Notes: generated by a model not told the origin, from the sequence alone. DNA of 64,000 nt from Lucinisca nassula (GCA_963580285.1 OY757026.1:63551396-63615395), one strand, 5' to 3'; positions 22,251 through 32,939 are shown, counted from the first letter of the stretch. Numbers and translations: made by a program.

Positions 22251-22557
22251 CAAAGCTCTGGCATCCCAGGGAGAAGGCTAGCGCTGCTACAAGTAACCGT
22301 TACATGGATTTTGTACAACACCAGCGATAGTCACATAAACAAAAACAGTCGGGCTCTAGCTAGACACATATAATTCCTTCATGTTTAACCAAATACATTA
22401 TTAATATGTTAACAAGAAAACAACTCTGTCTGACTTCTTCAGTGATTTGTTACAAAATGAAAATGGTGATGATCAATTATTTAAGTAGGGATGGTTAGCG
22501 TACAAGCAAATTACACGTAAAGTACATGCTGCTTAAGAAGTTAAACAAGGCAGTCTT

Positions 22558-22559
<2 letters not shown>

Positions 22560-22615
<56 letters not shown>
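22560..22615. repeat. GA microsatellite
   Basis: About 27 GA units. 22251-22559 around it has no recognised feature. Confidence 0.97.
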
Positions 22616-22616
<1 letters not shown>

Positions 22617-22689
22617 AATAGGAACAAAGACGATTTTTAGTCATCTCAGGGAAGGTCAGATCTCTTCCGAAAGACTGAACGTACACCAG

Positions 22690-23090
22690 GGATATTATAC
22701 CTAATGATTACAATGATTTATTAGCAATTAACACATTCACAATGAATGGTAATGTCATACATACAGCACAACTGAATGCAATTAACATATCAACACAAAT
22801 CGACTGTTATAAGAGGGCAATGTTGATAAATACTGGAGTTACATAGGTTACGACACTAGCAACATTGTACGCTTTTCAAAAAGAGTTTTAATGTATTTTA
22901 TTAGTAGTTTCAAACATGTCATATTTTTATTATCTAGCAAAGAGTACAGCTGCTTTGTACTACCCATGCAGATCATAAATGAAATGTTCGTATGTAATTT
23001 GCTTAATTTCAGAAGAAAAACCTCCCGTAAGGGCCTGTATGCCATACATTCCAAAAGAAAGTGGTTCTCATCCTCTGATGGTGTGCTTGC
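22690..23090 (-). pseudogene. LINE C-terminus and 3' UTR remnant
   Basis: The minus strand encodes PSEDENHFLLECMAYRPLRE, then FLLKLSKLHTNISF and LLIKYIKTLFEKR, ending in a stop near 22848. H-F-L-L-E-C matches the zinc-knuckle-like end of non-LTR reverse transcriptases, with the upstream cysteines lost. It is in opposite orientation to, and abuts, the LINE fragment at 23050. Confidence 0.62.
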
Positions 23091-24222
23091 ACTGGGCCAA
23101 ACTGATGGCGAGTTTTCTGATCCATTCCCTGTGACAAATGGAGCCAAGCAAGGATGTGTACTATCCACAACACAAGTCAGCCATGGTCACAGATACTTTC
23201 CAGGACGGTGGCAATGGTATACCTTTACTTATTAAATATCGCTTTGAAGGGAAACTTTTCAACCTTACAGGATTGCAAGCCAAATCCAAGATGCAGACAG
23301 AGATGAGTTCCTCTCTGCTCATAACATGGCAAAGGTTTCTACGACAGAAGAGAATATGCAAAACGGTGAAGATCAAGTATTTGACTCCTGTGACAGATAT
23401 GACCTCACAATTAGCATACAAAAGACTAAGGTGGTCTATCAAACAGCACCTGCCAAGCACTACAAGAAGCCCACCATCACAGTGAAAGGGTCAAAACTGC
23501 AAGTGGTATATAAATTCACCTACCCTGGGAACACACGGTCATGAACAGTGCATATTGATGAAAACATTTAGCCGATTACGGGTTCGCGTTTTGGATCGAA
23601 GTGGAATCAGGCTTGACACAAAACTGAAAGTATACAGAGCTGTGGTGCTACCAACACTATTATATGCATGCGAAACATGGACAGTTTACCGGCAAAAGAC
23701 TGAACCACTTCCATACTCTTAGGAAACTCTTAAAGATTTAGTGGCAAGACAAGATTCCAGACACAGAAGTCCTGAAAAGGGAGGGGTGTAGAATATACAT
23801 ACACTTCCGAAACTGGCACAGTTATGGTGGACAGGCTTTGTTACGAGGATGCCTGAGGAACGACTGCCAAAGAAAATCCTATATGGAGAATTAGAAACAG
23901 AAAACGCTCCCATGGAGAAACGTTTCAAGGAAACACACTCAAAGCCTCCCTTAAGGACTTCAATATATCAACAGAGTCGTGGGAACCAATTGCACTGGAC
24001 CGAGCAAAGTGGCGAGGCCTCATAAGAAGGGGTGCTAGTGAATATGAAGCAAAACGAATCAGCGAAACAGAACAGATGCATGCACAGCGCAAAGCAAGAG
24101 TAAAGGCATCACAAACAGAGGTGTCTTCCTCTAACCTGTGTTGCTCAAAGTGCAAAAGGCAGTTTAGAGCTAGATTTGGTCTCATCAGCCATCTTAGATT
24201 TGGTCTCATCAGCCATCAGACA
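23050..24222 (+). pseudogene. Non-LTR retrotransposon reverse transcriptase, 3' part
   Basis: Pieces in several frames follow the usual order: PFPVTNGAKQGCVL (RT motif before the catalytic centre), GIPLLIKYRFEGKLFNL, SCDRYDLTISIQKTKVVYQ, VVLPTLLYACETWTVY, a WQDKIPDTEVLK-like segment, and a C-terminal CCSKCKRQFRARFGLISH zinc finger. The FADD catalytic motif is degraded and several frameshifts and stops are present (for example after VKGSKLQVVYKFTYPGNT). TAGATTTGGTCTCATCAGCC is repeated twice at the end, directly before the Penelope-like element. An inactive endonuclease/RT-type LINE; clade not assigned. Confidence 0.78.
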
Positions 24223-25571
24223 AGCTTCCTACGCTATACTGGTTACCAAAACTTCATAAAAAACCTTACAAAGCACGGTTTATTGCAAATTCTAGTTCTT
24301 GCACTACCACTGAACTTTCTAAATTATTAACTTCCTGTCTTACTGCTATTAAAACGCATGTAATTAAATATTGTGATAAAGTCTTTGAAAGATCAGGAAG
24401 AAATCTGTTTTGGTCTATAAAAAATTCGAATGAGGTTTTAAATAAATTGAAATATAGACAGTTTCGTGCTTCTAGTCTGTCTACCTACGATTTTTCCACT
24501 CTTTCCACTACACTTCCTCATAATCTTATAAAAGAAAAGCTTAATGATTTAATTGAATGGGCTTTTCACAGAGAAGATTCTCTCTATCTTGCATGTAATG
24601 TCAAAAATGCATTTTTCACTTCTAAAGAGCATAAGAATTATACACTTTGGTCATGTCAGAAAGTGTGTGATGCCCTCACCTTTCTACTTGACAATATTTA
24701 TATTAGATTCGGTACTAAGTTATTTAGACAAATTGTGGGTATTCCGATGGGTACTAATTGCGCACCTCTTGTGGCTGATCTGTTCTTGTATTTTTATGAA
24801 AGAGACTTCATTTTGTCGCTTTCCATTGATAACCAATCTGAAATTATTGAAGCTTTTAGCTCTACTTCTAGATATTTAGATGATTTATTAAATATTGATA
24901 ATACCTATTTTGATGGTTTGATCAGTCAGATTTACCCCCTAGAACTTCAGTTAAATAAAGCAAATTCTTCTGATACCGAGGCCCCGTTTTTGGATTTACA
25001 TCTATCTATTGTAGATGGATTTGTTTCGTGCAAAATTTATGATAAACGCGATGACTTTGATTTTGAGATTGTAAATTTTCCTTTTTTGGATGGCGATGTT
25101 CCTCGTGCGCCATCCTATGGCGTTTATATTTCGCAATTAATTCGATTTGCTAGAGTGTGTAGTCATGTAACTGACTTCAACACTCGTAATAAATTATTAA
25201 CGGCTAAACTCCTTAATCAGGGTTATCGGTACCATAAACTACGCAAAGCCTTTTCAAAATTTTATAGACGCCATTCTGATTTAATTTCAAAATTCAATAT
25301 TGGACTTAAATCTCTTCTGCAACAAGGTCTATCGGAACCCGAATTTTATGGTGACTTAGTATATAAATTCAGAAAAATATATAACCGCAATGACTTCAGC
25401 ACCCAATTTCGTAAAATCATTCTTCGATATAAAAAGATTGGGTACAACATGGATATTATACGACAGACTGCATGCATGGTAGTTAACCCAATCACGGTTG
25501 GCAACTTTGCTTCCCTCTTTAATTGCACGCCGGTGGGTCAGGCCTCAGATTCTATGACGGCTCCAACGTAA
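24222..25571 (+). CDS. Penelope-like reverse transcriptase (truncated N terminus)
   Basis: An open frame of about 449 codons. The first ATG is at 24447, but conserved sequence begins upstream (YWLPKLHKKPYKARFIA, around 24237), so that ATG is internal and the true start is lost. RT landmarks, numbered from the internal Met: YDFSTLSTTLPH at 14-25 (motif A Asp15), GIPMGTNCAPLVADLFL at 98-114 (motif B), YLDD at 143-146 (motif C), then APFLDLHLS and NPITVGNFASLFNC near the end. Catalytic aspartates are intact and there is no stop or frameshift, unlike the LINE fragments nearby. It copies element RNA into DNA during target-primed insertion. Alternative: another RT lineage with the same LHK/GTNCAPL signature. 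Confidence 0.8.
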   Translation, partial: KLPTLYWLPKLHKKPYKARFIANSSSCTTTELSKLLTSCLTAIKTHVIKYCDKVFERSGRNLFWSIKNSNEVLNKLKYRQFRASSLSTYDFSTLSTTLPHNLIKEKLNDLIEWAFHREDSLYLACNVKNAFFTSKEHKNYTLWSCQKVCDALTFLLDNIYIRFGTKLFRQIVGIPMGTNCAPLVADLFLYFYERDFILSLSIDNQSEIIEAFSSTSRYLDDLLNIDNTYFDGLISQIYPLELQLNKANSSDTEAPFLDLHLSIVDGFVSCKIYDKRDDFDFEIVNFPFLDGDVPRAPSYGVYISQLIRFARVCSHVTDFNTRNKLLTAKLLNQGYRYHKLRKAFSKFYRRHSDLISKFNIGLKSLLQQGLSEPEFYGDLVYKFRKIYNRNDFSTQFRKIILRYKKIGYNMDIIRQTACMVVNPITVGNFASLFNCTPVGQASDSMTAPT

Positions 25572-26145
25572 AGGCTTATTGAAAATTAAAGACATAATGT
25601 TGGTTGATGTCTGATGCTCTGTCTCTGGTCGGGCTCATCGGAGTCTAACTGTTGGTTTTCTTTTGCTCCAGCATTTCAGTGGTTTCTTGCTGTCGAGTCC
25701 TCACCGTTGTCTCACCTCTGTGGTTCTTTGATTTCTGTGTTCACGGAGATGTTGCACTGATGAGTTAGGAGGCCTTCATGCGGACTGAACAAAATTTTTT
25801 TGTCTAAATCGCGACGGAAGTAAGGGCGAGGATTGTGGCCACGTAAAATCGATTTAAGCCCCCCAGTGGAAATCTTCCACTGACCGTTCCAAGGTGGCTC
25901 TTCTGTGGCGATTTATTTATGTTGTTGTTTGTTACTAACTGTGTGTATCACTTGTGTCTTTTAATTTTGGATGGCCATATGGCCATTTTGTGGGAAAGTA
26001 ACTGTCCATATGGCCTTCCTTTGTTTAGGTTTCCATTATGGTCTGGTCGCTTAATGTTTGTATTTCTTTCCCTTTGGTGTCTTTTATGGATGGAGTAAGT
26101 TAATTGTATCAATTCCTGATCTTTGTTTTACTTCTACTTAGAAAA
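24222..26145 (+). mobile_element. Penelope-like retroelement, 5'-truncated
   Basis: Consists of a reverse transcriptase frame (24222-25571) and about 570 bp of 3' sequence ending near TTGTTTTACTTCTACTT. The 3' end is shared with fragments at 8289 and 44933, which fixes the element's extent. A GIY-YIG endonuclease domain is not visible after the RT, and the frame ends soon after it. That fits the Naiad-type arrangement with the endonuclease at the N terminus, here lost by truncation. This subtype call is from memory of the family and unverified. Confidence 0.7.
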
Positions 26146-26189
26146 CATTAGCATTTTTTGCCTATGATTAAGATTGGTAATTGTCCGTA

Positions 26190-26628
26190 ATGACAGACGA
26201 ACTCAAATATATTTTTTTTTCTCACGCCTTATTATAAAAAACTTTGCACGAAGTTGCCAAAAACAAAAGTATGTCTACAACATCATAGCCAAACTATATA
26301 AACATAGCCGCACAACATAAACGGGGCAAAACATGATTTGAGCTAACCTTCTGTGATTTCATTCAGAGACATGTTGGGCAACATTGCGGTTGTTTATTTA
26401 TCACCCAGACCCACGTATTTCAGCCACCCACCACCATCAAAACACTTGCAATAATTAAATTGTCAAAAAAAAAAAAAAAAAAACAGTTGCTTTTTGCCGC
26501 CTTTCGCAAGGTTGCACAGTGCGTGGCCTCTTAGAACAAAATCGTTTCAAAGACAATCCGGAGGGCTTTGCTCAATATCTCTTGCGTATTTCAACGATAA
26601 AATATCATAGAGGTCGAATAGCATTCTG
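26190..26628. repeat. Right arm of inverted duplication, inner part
   Basis: The reverse complement matches 21290-21700 (CTGGGTGATAAATAAACAAC, CCCCGTTTATGTTGTGCGGC, GATATTGAGCAAAGCCCTCC). It ends at the border of the satellite-core element, and the match resumes at 29456. Confidence 0.72.
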
Positions 26629-29455
26629 TTTTTAGCTCACCTGTCACGTAGTGACAATGTGAGCTTTTGTGATCACATTTTGTCCGTCGTCCGTCGTGCG
26701 TGCGTCCGTGCGCGTGTGAGTCCGTAAACAATTTCAAATAAGTATATCTCTAATACCCCATCTTGATCAAATTTCATGAGAAGCATCATCAGATAGGGGG
26801 AAAGGCTGCATAAGGTTTCTGAGCTGATCAGATTGGAATTCTGGTTGGCATGACAGCATATAGCTACCATAGACTTACAATGGGAAAAATTTTAAAAATC
26901 TTCTTCTCTGAACAGGGCCCAGACCTTAGATATTTAGCTTGTAACAATGTCAAGTGGTCACCTACATAAATCCTGCCAACCATGCCCCTGGGGTCAAAAT
27001 TGGCCACACCCCGGGGCCCCTTAGCTTCCATAGACTTATATGATGAATAAAAGCTCCAAAAACCTTCTTCTCTGAAACCACAGGGCCCAGAGCTTAGATA
27101 TTTAGCATGTAGCAACGGCAAGTGGTCACCTACAGAAATTCTGCCAATCATGCCCCCGGGGTTCAAATGGGCCACGCCCCGGGGACCCTTAGCTCCCATA
27201 GACTCATAATGGAAAAAAACTTCAAAAATCTTCTTTTCTGAAACCACAGGGCCAAGAGCTTAGATATTAAGCATGTAGCAGCGGCAAGTGGTCACCTACA
27301 CAAATCCTGCCAATCATGCCCCTGGGGTCCAAATGGGTCACGCCCGGGGGCCCCTTAGCTCCCATAGACGCATAATGGAAAAAAGCCTAAAAAATCTTCT
27401 TCTCTGAAGCCACGGGACCAAGAGCTTAGATATTTAGCATGTAGCAACGGCAAGTGGTCACCTACATAAATCCTGCCAATCAAGCCCCTGGGGTCCAAAT
27501 GGGCCACGCCCGGGGGCCCCTTAGCTCCCATAGACGCATAATGGAAAAAAGGCTTCAAGAATCTTCTCCTCTGAAACCACGGGGCCAAGAGCTTAGATAT
27601 TTAGCATGTAGCAACGACAAGTAGTCACCTACATAAATCCTGCCAATCATGCCCCTGGGGTCAAAATGGGCCACGCCCCGGAGCCCCTTAGCTCCCATAG
27701 ACACATAATGGAAAAAAGCTTCAAAAATCGTCTTCCCTGGAACCACAGGGCCCAGAGCTTAGATAGTTAGCATGTAGCAATGGCAAGTGGTAACCTACAT
27801 AATTCCTGCCAATCATACCCCTGGGGTCAAAATGGGTCATGCCCCGGGGCCCCTTAGCTCCCATAGACTCATAATGAAAAAAGCTTCAAACATTTTCTTC
27901 TCTGAAACTTTGGAGCACAGAGCTTAGATATTTAGTATCTAGCAACATAAAATAGCCACCTACATAAATCCTGCTAACTCTGTCCCTGAGGTCAAAATTG
28001 GCCACGCCCGAGCTCATCAGCTCCTATTCTCTTATAATGGTAAAAACTTCAAAAATCTTCTTCTCTGAAACCATAAGGCCCAAAGCTTAGATACTTAGTA
28101 TGAAGCAACGTCAAGTGGTCACCGACATAAATAATGGCATTATGCCCCTGGGATCCAAATTGGCCACATCCCAGGGCTCTTTAGCTCTCATAGACTTACA
28201 ATTGGAAAAACTTAAAAAATCTTCTTCTCTGAAACCACAGGGCCCAGAGCTTAAATATAGCATGTAGCATTGCAAGTGATCACCTACATAAATCCTGCCA
28301 ACCATGCTCCTGGGGTGAAAATTGGCCACGCCCATGGGCCCATTAACTCCCATAGACTTATAATGAAAAAAAAAACTTCAAAAATCTTCTCTGAAACCAT
28401 AATACACAGAGGTTATGTATTTAGTATGCAGCAACATGAAATGGTCACCTTAATAAATCCTGCTAACCATGCCCCTTGGGTCAAAATTGGCCACGCCCAT
28501 GGGCCCATTACCTACCATAGACTTGAAATGTACAATTTAAAATGAAAAAAAAAAAAACAAGCTAAAAAATCTTCATTTCTGAAACCATAAGGCCCAGAGC
28601 ATAGGTATTAAGCATGTAGCAACATCGAGTGGTCGCCTACATGAATTCTGCCAATCATGCCACTAGGGTCCAAATTGGCCAAATCCTGTGGCCCCTTAAC
28701 TCCAATAAACTTAAAATAGAATAATGGAAAATAAGCTTCGAAAATCTTCTTTTCGGAAACCATGAAGTACAGACCTTAGATATTTAGTATATAGCAACAT
28801 GTCACCTACATAAATCATGCCAACCATGCCCTTTTGGTCAAAATTTGTCACGTCCCAGGGCTCATTAGCTCCTATAGACTTATACTGGAAAAACTTCAAA
28901 AATCTTCTTCTTCTTCTCCGAGGCCATGAGGCCCAGAGCTTAGATATTTAGTATGTAGCAATGTCAAGTGGTCTCCTGCATAAATCCTGCCAATCATGCC
29001 CCTGGAGTCTGAATTGGCCATGCCCCAGGGCTCCTTAACTCCAATAGACTTATAATGGATTAACTTCGAAAATCTTCTTCTTTGACACTACAGGGCCCCG
29101 ATTTTTGATTGACTTGAGGTTTAACATCCCCGTCAACACTGTGTTGGTCATTTTGGAGACGTTGCTTCCAGATTTGTGGGACTTTTACCCTACATTGAGA
29201 TGAAATGGCATCTTAAGCTCTGCCGCCCAATGAAACCAATAGGGTCTAAATGCATAGACGGTTGAACTGGCACCACTTTTCCTTGGCAGACTTAGAACCT
29301 CTAAGCTGTTTACCAGTGCTCATGTGCATTCGGTTCCAGCTCTGCGTGGAAATGTAGCCCAGCATATTTCTTCAAGCTCCGATGGGCATTCTAAACATAA
29401 CTAATGATTTTCTGGTACACAGGTGAGCGCTACATGGCCAGTTGGTCCTCTTGTT
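26629..29455 (+). mobile_element. Satellite-core element 3, about 165-bp units
   Basis: Head TTTTTAGCTCACCTGTCACG, a GTCCGTCGTCCGTC-rich stretch, some fifteen core units, and tail ACAGGTGAGCGC, hairpin-forming TGGCCAGTTGGTCC and TCTTGTT. The units carry TCTTCTCTGAAACCACAGGG, GAGCTTAGATATTTAGCATG, GTGGTCACCTACATAAATCC and CCATAGACTTATAATGG. Both borders are fixed independently because the element splits one arm of the inverted duplication. Same ends as elements 1 and 2, different core sequence. Confidence 0.78.
29106..29397 (-). mobile_element. SINE-D copy within element 3
   Basis: Opposite-strand copy: TTGAGGTTTAACATCCCCGT at the tail side and ATTTCTTCAAGCTCCGATGG at the head side. It interrupts the last core units, so it is younger than the array. 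Confidence 0.83.
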
Positions 29456-29625
29456 CTTGATAATACCATTCAAAGAAGAGAAAGAAGAAATGAAATGAAA
29501 ATACGAAGCACCTATCTGTTGCTTCTGTGTTCGAGCTATAACTTCGGAGCCGCACGTGATCTGGAAGTTCCACGTAAGATTTAAGGTGCGGAGCCCCGCT
29601 TATTTAGATGACCCACCGAGTGGTA
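29456..29625. repeat. Right arm of inverted duplication, outer part
   Basis: The reverse complement matches 20890-21020 and 21283-21340: AACTTCGGAGCCGCACGTGA, TAAGATTTAAGGTGCGGAGC, AAAGAAGAGAAAGAAGAAAT. It lacks the MITE found in the left arm. Confidence 0.75.
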
Positions 29626-29799
29626 ACAACATTGAGAAGCGCTCAAAGTACAAATGAACCCCAACTGGGTTCATTTTCTTTAAGCGCGACTCAGTACTGT
29701 CCTCAAAATAGGGACACGGGCTATACTTTTCCTTAATTAACTATTTGACGTCAGATGATATTAGGATATGACACGCTTGCGGCATAGTCATTTCTTTTC

Positions 29800-30287
29800 T
29801 GGCTCCAAAAATGGCATTTTTTTTTCTGATGAAAAATTGTGAATTTTTTGTTATTTCTGTTGCAAAAATGGATTTTAGGTGCTCGTATATGGGGCGCCGT
29901 TTTACTATTTTATCCGTATTTAAAGATATCCATAATTATTTATGGATATCCATAATTCGAATTATGTATATCCATAATTCGAATTATGGATATCCATAAT
30001 TCGAATTATGTATATCCATAATTATTTATGGATAGCCATAATTCGAATTATGGATATCCATAATTCGAATTATGGATATCCATAATTCGATTTATGGATA
30101 TCTATAAATTCGGATTAAATAGTAAAACGGCGCCCCATACTCGTAAGATCCGCCTCATTAAGGCGGTTCTAACGAGTACCAACAAAATATGTCTTGGGGC
30201 AGAAATTAAAAAAGTAAACCCCTATACATAACAGTTTTGTCTATATAAAGTGCGGTTTTCAGGGGGTGTTCACTACACGTACGGTAA
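29800..30287. mobile_element. Type B MITE split by a palindromic-satellite element
   Basis: The left arm has GGATTTTAGGTGCTCGTA. The right arm resumes CTCGTAAGATCCGCCTCATT and has GTGCGGTTTTCAGGGGGTGT. The inserted element lies in the core hairpin. Confidence 0.75.
29888..30139. mobile_element. Element J: TIR element filled with palindromic satellite
   Basis: TIRs TATGGGGCGCCGTTTTACTA and complement. The interior is repeats of ATCCATAATTCGAATTATGG, each unit a palindrome in itself. CTCGTA is duplicated at 29882-29887 and 30140-30145, giving a 6-bp target duplication. Confidence 0.85.
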
Positions 30288-30300
30288 AATTCCTATACAA

Positions 30301-30367
30301 AGACCACCTTTGGGACTGTTTAAAAGTGGTCTTTAAGACCACTTTTGAGCAGTTCCAAAGGTGGTCT
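30301..30367. repeat. Imperfect palindrome, 33-bp arms
   Basis: AGACCACCTTTGGGACTG and AAAAGTGGTCTT face their complements AAGACCACTTTT and CAGTTCCAAAGGTGGTCT; centre near 30334. Confidence 0.8.
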
Positions 30368-30714
30368 CTGACCAGAGGACACCGTATGCAGAAAACGCAA
30401 AGGAAGAATAACTGTAACTTTCTAAATAAGCTTTTTAAAGCAGAATTAGTCTCAATTTTGGTGGTCTAAGAGAGGAATTTTACTGATCTTGTAATCGTGA
30501 TGATTCGTTTGTGTTTTGTAGTTTTACGGCCCAGACAACTCCATTTATGTAGTATCGCGCCTAACAACAGTTCAATTTCTTGCTTATACATATATGCAGT
30601 TAACTAGTACAGTGCACATTCTTTCGTCAGAAACTCACAACTGCCCTTCTTGAATGAGCGGAAAGGAGAAAATCACAGTAGAAAAGATTTCATGGTCAAT
30701 CTCCATAAAATAAT

Positions 30715-30800
30715 TTTCAGCAGGTATCGAACCCGCGACCTCCTGATCACCAGTCGGACGTGCATCCGACTGAACTTCCGATTGGCAGATGATCAAGTAC
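30715..30800 (-). repeat. tRNA-like fragment
   Basis: The minus strand contains GAGGTCGCGGGTTCGATACC, a box B-like segment, preceded by CAGTCGGATGCACGTCCGAC, which could be an anticodon-arm relic. Likely a SINE head fragment; no intact cloverleaf drawn. 30368-30714 before it shows nothing recognised. Confidence 0.4.
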
Positions 30801-30830
30801 AATATCTCTTTTTATTTTATACCCATCAGT

Positions 30831-30997
30831 GAGAAGCCTCCGTGGTGTAGTAGTTACGCTACTCACCTTGTAAACCAGGGGTCGCAGGATCGATCCCGGG
30901 CTTCTCCTGACTTTCGGATGAGTCTTAAAACCGAGGTCCCGTCTCCGTATGACCTTAGCTGTTGGTGGGACGTAAAACTCAAACAGTCACTAACTCA
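30831..30997 (+). mobile_element. tRNA-derived SINE
   Basis: Same family as 5931 and 10983: GAAGCCTCCGTGGTGTAGTA, GGATCGATCCCGGGCTTCTC, GTTGGTGGGACGTAAAACTC. 30998-31418 after it has no recognised feature. Confidence 0.85.
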
Positions 30998-31418
30998 AAC
31001 CAATGCTTATCTGAAACAAATAAATATGATATTTCACATTGTGAACAATAACATGACCATGTAATTGTCACAGCAGCATCCCGAACTACACTTTTTGGTT
31101 AGTTTTTTCGTATAAAATAAAAATAATACTTACTTTTTTATAAATGCCAAAAATATTTCAGCTCGTGTGTTGAAACATCAGAAACATCAGATTTTTCACT
31201 CGTGCTTCGCACTCGTGACAATTCTAGTGTTTTCAACAAAGTCGATGGAAAATGACTGGTATTCACCTAAGTGGAGACTTCCATCTTTGAGTCTGGACTG
31301 CTCCAATCTAATAAAAAGGGGGTTTAGTTAATAATCATAAAGTTTAACATGCTAGTTCTACACTGTTTGCACTTGTATGTACATGTGTCTGTACCGATCT
31401 CTAGGATTGAAAGGGTTA

Positions 31419-31694
31419 ACGATTACACAAACAAGCCTATACAAATACATTGTAAATTTTACCACCGAAAAATCAAAATTTTCAGATGTAAAATTTTGAT
31501 ATTTTTCTTATTTCTGCTCAAAACATAGGTTGTGGATACTCGTTAGAACCGCCTCACCGGTTCTAACGAGTAGCCACAATCTATGTTTTCAGCAGAAATA
31601 AGAAAAATAGCTTATACCCCTGCGAACCCCATTTTTATTATATAAAAGTGGGGTTTAAGGAGGTCAAATTAATATAGGCGTGTTTTCGTGATGG
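31419..31694. mobile_element. Hairpin-core MITE, type A
   Basis: GATTACACAAACAAGCCTAT to TATAGGCGTGTTTTCGTGATG-type end. Central GGATACTCGTTAGAACCGCC with a shortened tip; arm hairpin AAAAGTGGGGTTTAAGGAGG. Confidence 0.85.
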
Positions 31695-31902
31695 ATTGTG
31701 TTATTTCTGCATGAACCATTAATTAATATAAAGTTTCAAGTGATACAATCTGACGGTAAATAATACTCATTCAAAATTTCCTTGTATAAACTTTTAAACC
31801 TCAAAGCGCTGAAAAAAATCTAGCCCAGACGACAATCTATTTTTTTATCTCTTTTCAGTGAAAATAAGGCTTGACAATACATGACTTGACCCATCGCGAT
31901 AG

Positions 31903-31975
31903 CCTCGATAGCTCAGTTGTTAGCGCGTTCGACTTATGATCGGAGGTTGTGGGTTCGAATCCTGCCACCGGAGGG
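31903..31975 (+). repeat. tRNA-like sequence, probable SINE head
   Basis: GATAGCTCAGTTGTTAGCGC (D-arm-like), a possible anticodon arm TTCGA-CTTATGA-TCGGA and GTGGGTTCGAATCCTGC (T-arm) are in tRNA order. The 5' and 3' acceptor strands do not pair, so a functional tRNA is unlikely. A SINE relic is the better reading. Confidence 0.45.
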
Positions 31976-32177
31976 GATTTGTCTTAGGACAAGACACATA
32001 ATGCTACTACCCCACTCCACCCAGGTGATACCATCTGGAATGAGTGTTCCAGAGGGCGTTATAAATGAAATTGATGCTTTTAAACTAATCGTCTGCCCAA
32101 TAGACGACTCACATCCCATTACGCGTGTCATATTACATTTCTCATGTCTCCAAAACGGTTATTATTTTTAATGAAAA

Positions 32178-32230
32178 GTGTGCGTGCGTGCGTGCGTGCG
32201 TGTGTGTGTGAGTGCGTGTGTTTGTTTTGT
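32178..32230. repeat. TGCG/TG microsatellite
   Basis: GTGCGTGCGTGCG followed by TG units and a T-rich stretch. Confidence 0.85.
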
Positions 32231-32255
32231 TTTTTCCATATATATCTCCACACAA

Positions 32256-32476
32256 TCATCACGAAACACGCCTATATAATTTTGACCCCCTTGAACCCCA
32301 CTTTTATATAGTAAATCTGGGGTTTACGGGGGGGGGGGGGATGGAGGCGACCTTATTTTTTTCTTATTTCTATTTTGAGCAGAAATAGAAAAAAAATCAC
32401 AATTTTTCATCTAAAAAAATCGATTTTTCAGAGGTAAAGTTTACATGTATTTGTATAGGCGTGTTTTCGTAGTGTG
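32256..32476. mobile_element. Hairpin-core MITE, type A, core deleted
   Basis: CATCACGAAACACGCCTATA to ATAGGCGTGTTTTCGTAGTG. Arm hairpin AAATCTGGGGTTTACGGGGG present; the central palindrome is reduced to TATTTTGAGCAGAAATAG. Confidence 0.8.
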
Positions 32477-32613
32477 GTTATGTGTTCTCGCAAGAACCGC
32501 TTCTTACGAGTACCCACAACATATGCCTTAGTGTCAGATGTGTGCCCTGTAAACCCCAGTTTTCTCTATAAAAATTGGGGTTTCATTTCATGGACTTGTT
32601 AACTTGATGCAAT
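32477..32613. mobile_element. Type B MITE right half
   Basis: TGTTCTCGCAAGAACCGCTT, then TACGAGTACCCACAACATAT, AAACCCCAGTTTTCTCTATA and ATGGACTTGTTAACTTGATG. Confidence 0.65.
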
Positions 32614-32689
32614 GTCAAGACTTATTTTCGCTGAAAAAAAAGAAGAAAAATACACTCAGAAATACTGCCATATAAACGTGCTTACGGCT

Positions 32690-32885
32690 TAGAAGGATTC
32701 AGCATGCCCAGGCAAAGTAGTGCGAGTTCGACCGTCCAATACATTTATTCCCTATTGGTTTCATCGGGCGGCAGGGCTTGAGATGTCATTTCATCTCAAT
32801 GCTGTGTAAAAGTCCCACAAAATTGGAATCAACGTCTCCAAAATCACCTAACTAGTGTACGTTAAACCTCAATTCAAACAATATA
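32690..32885 (+). mobile_element. SINE-D copy, 5'-truncated
   Basis: Retains GGCGGCAGGGCTTGAGATGT, CAACGTCTCCAAAATCACCT and GTACGTTAAACCTCAATTC; the 5' half is missing. Confidence 0.75.
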
Positions 32886-32939
32886 AGGCGATGAATTCAG
32901 CATGAATTTGGTAAAATGCCACTCGTTTATTTTCGTTTA

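Noticed and set aside
24180..24215. CTGATGAG on the minus strand in the repeated GGTCTCATCAGCC as a hammerhead core
   Set aside because: No GAAA or stem II; it is the coding sequence of the LINE zinc-finger end.
25762..25800. CACTGATGAG downstream of the Penelope-like RT as a second hammerhead
   Set aside because: No GAAA with a pairing stem II follows; the nearby GAAC-like sequence does not fit, and no stem I partner was found.
26864..28353. Repeated short ORFs with shared GRIYVGDHLPLLHAKYL-like peptides
   Set aside because: They are translations of the 165-bp core units of satellite element 3; frames are interrupted every few units.
31903..31975. Functional tRNA-Ile (TAT anticodon)
   Set aside because: The acceptor strands do not pair and a D-stem mismatch is present; better read as a SINE head.
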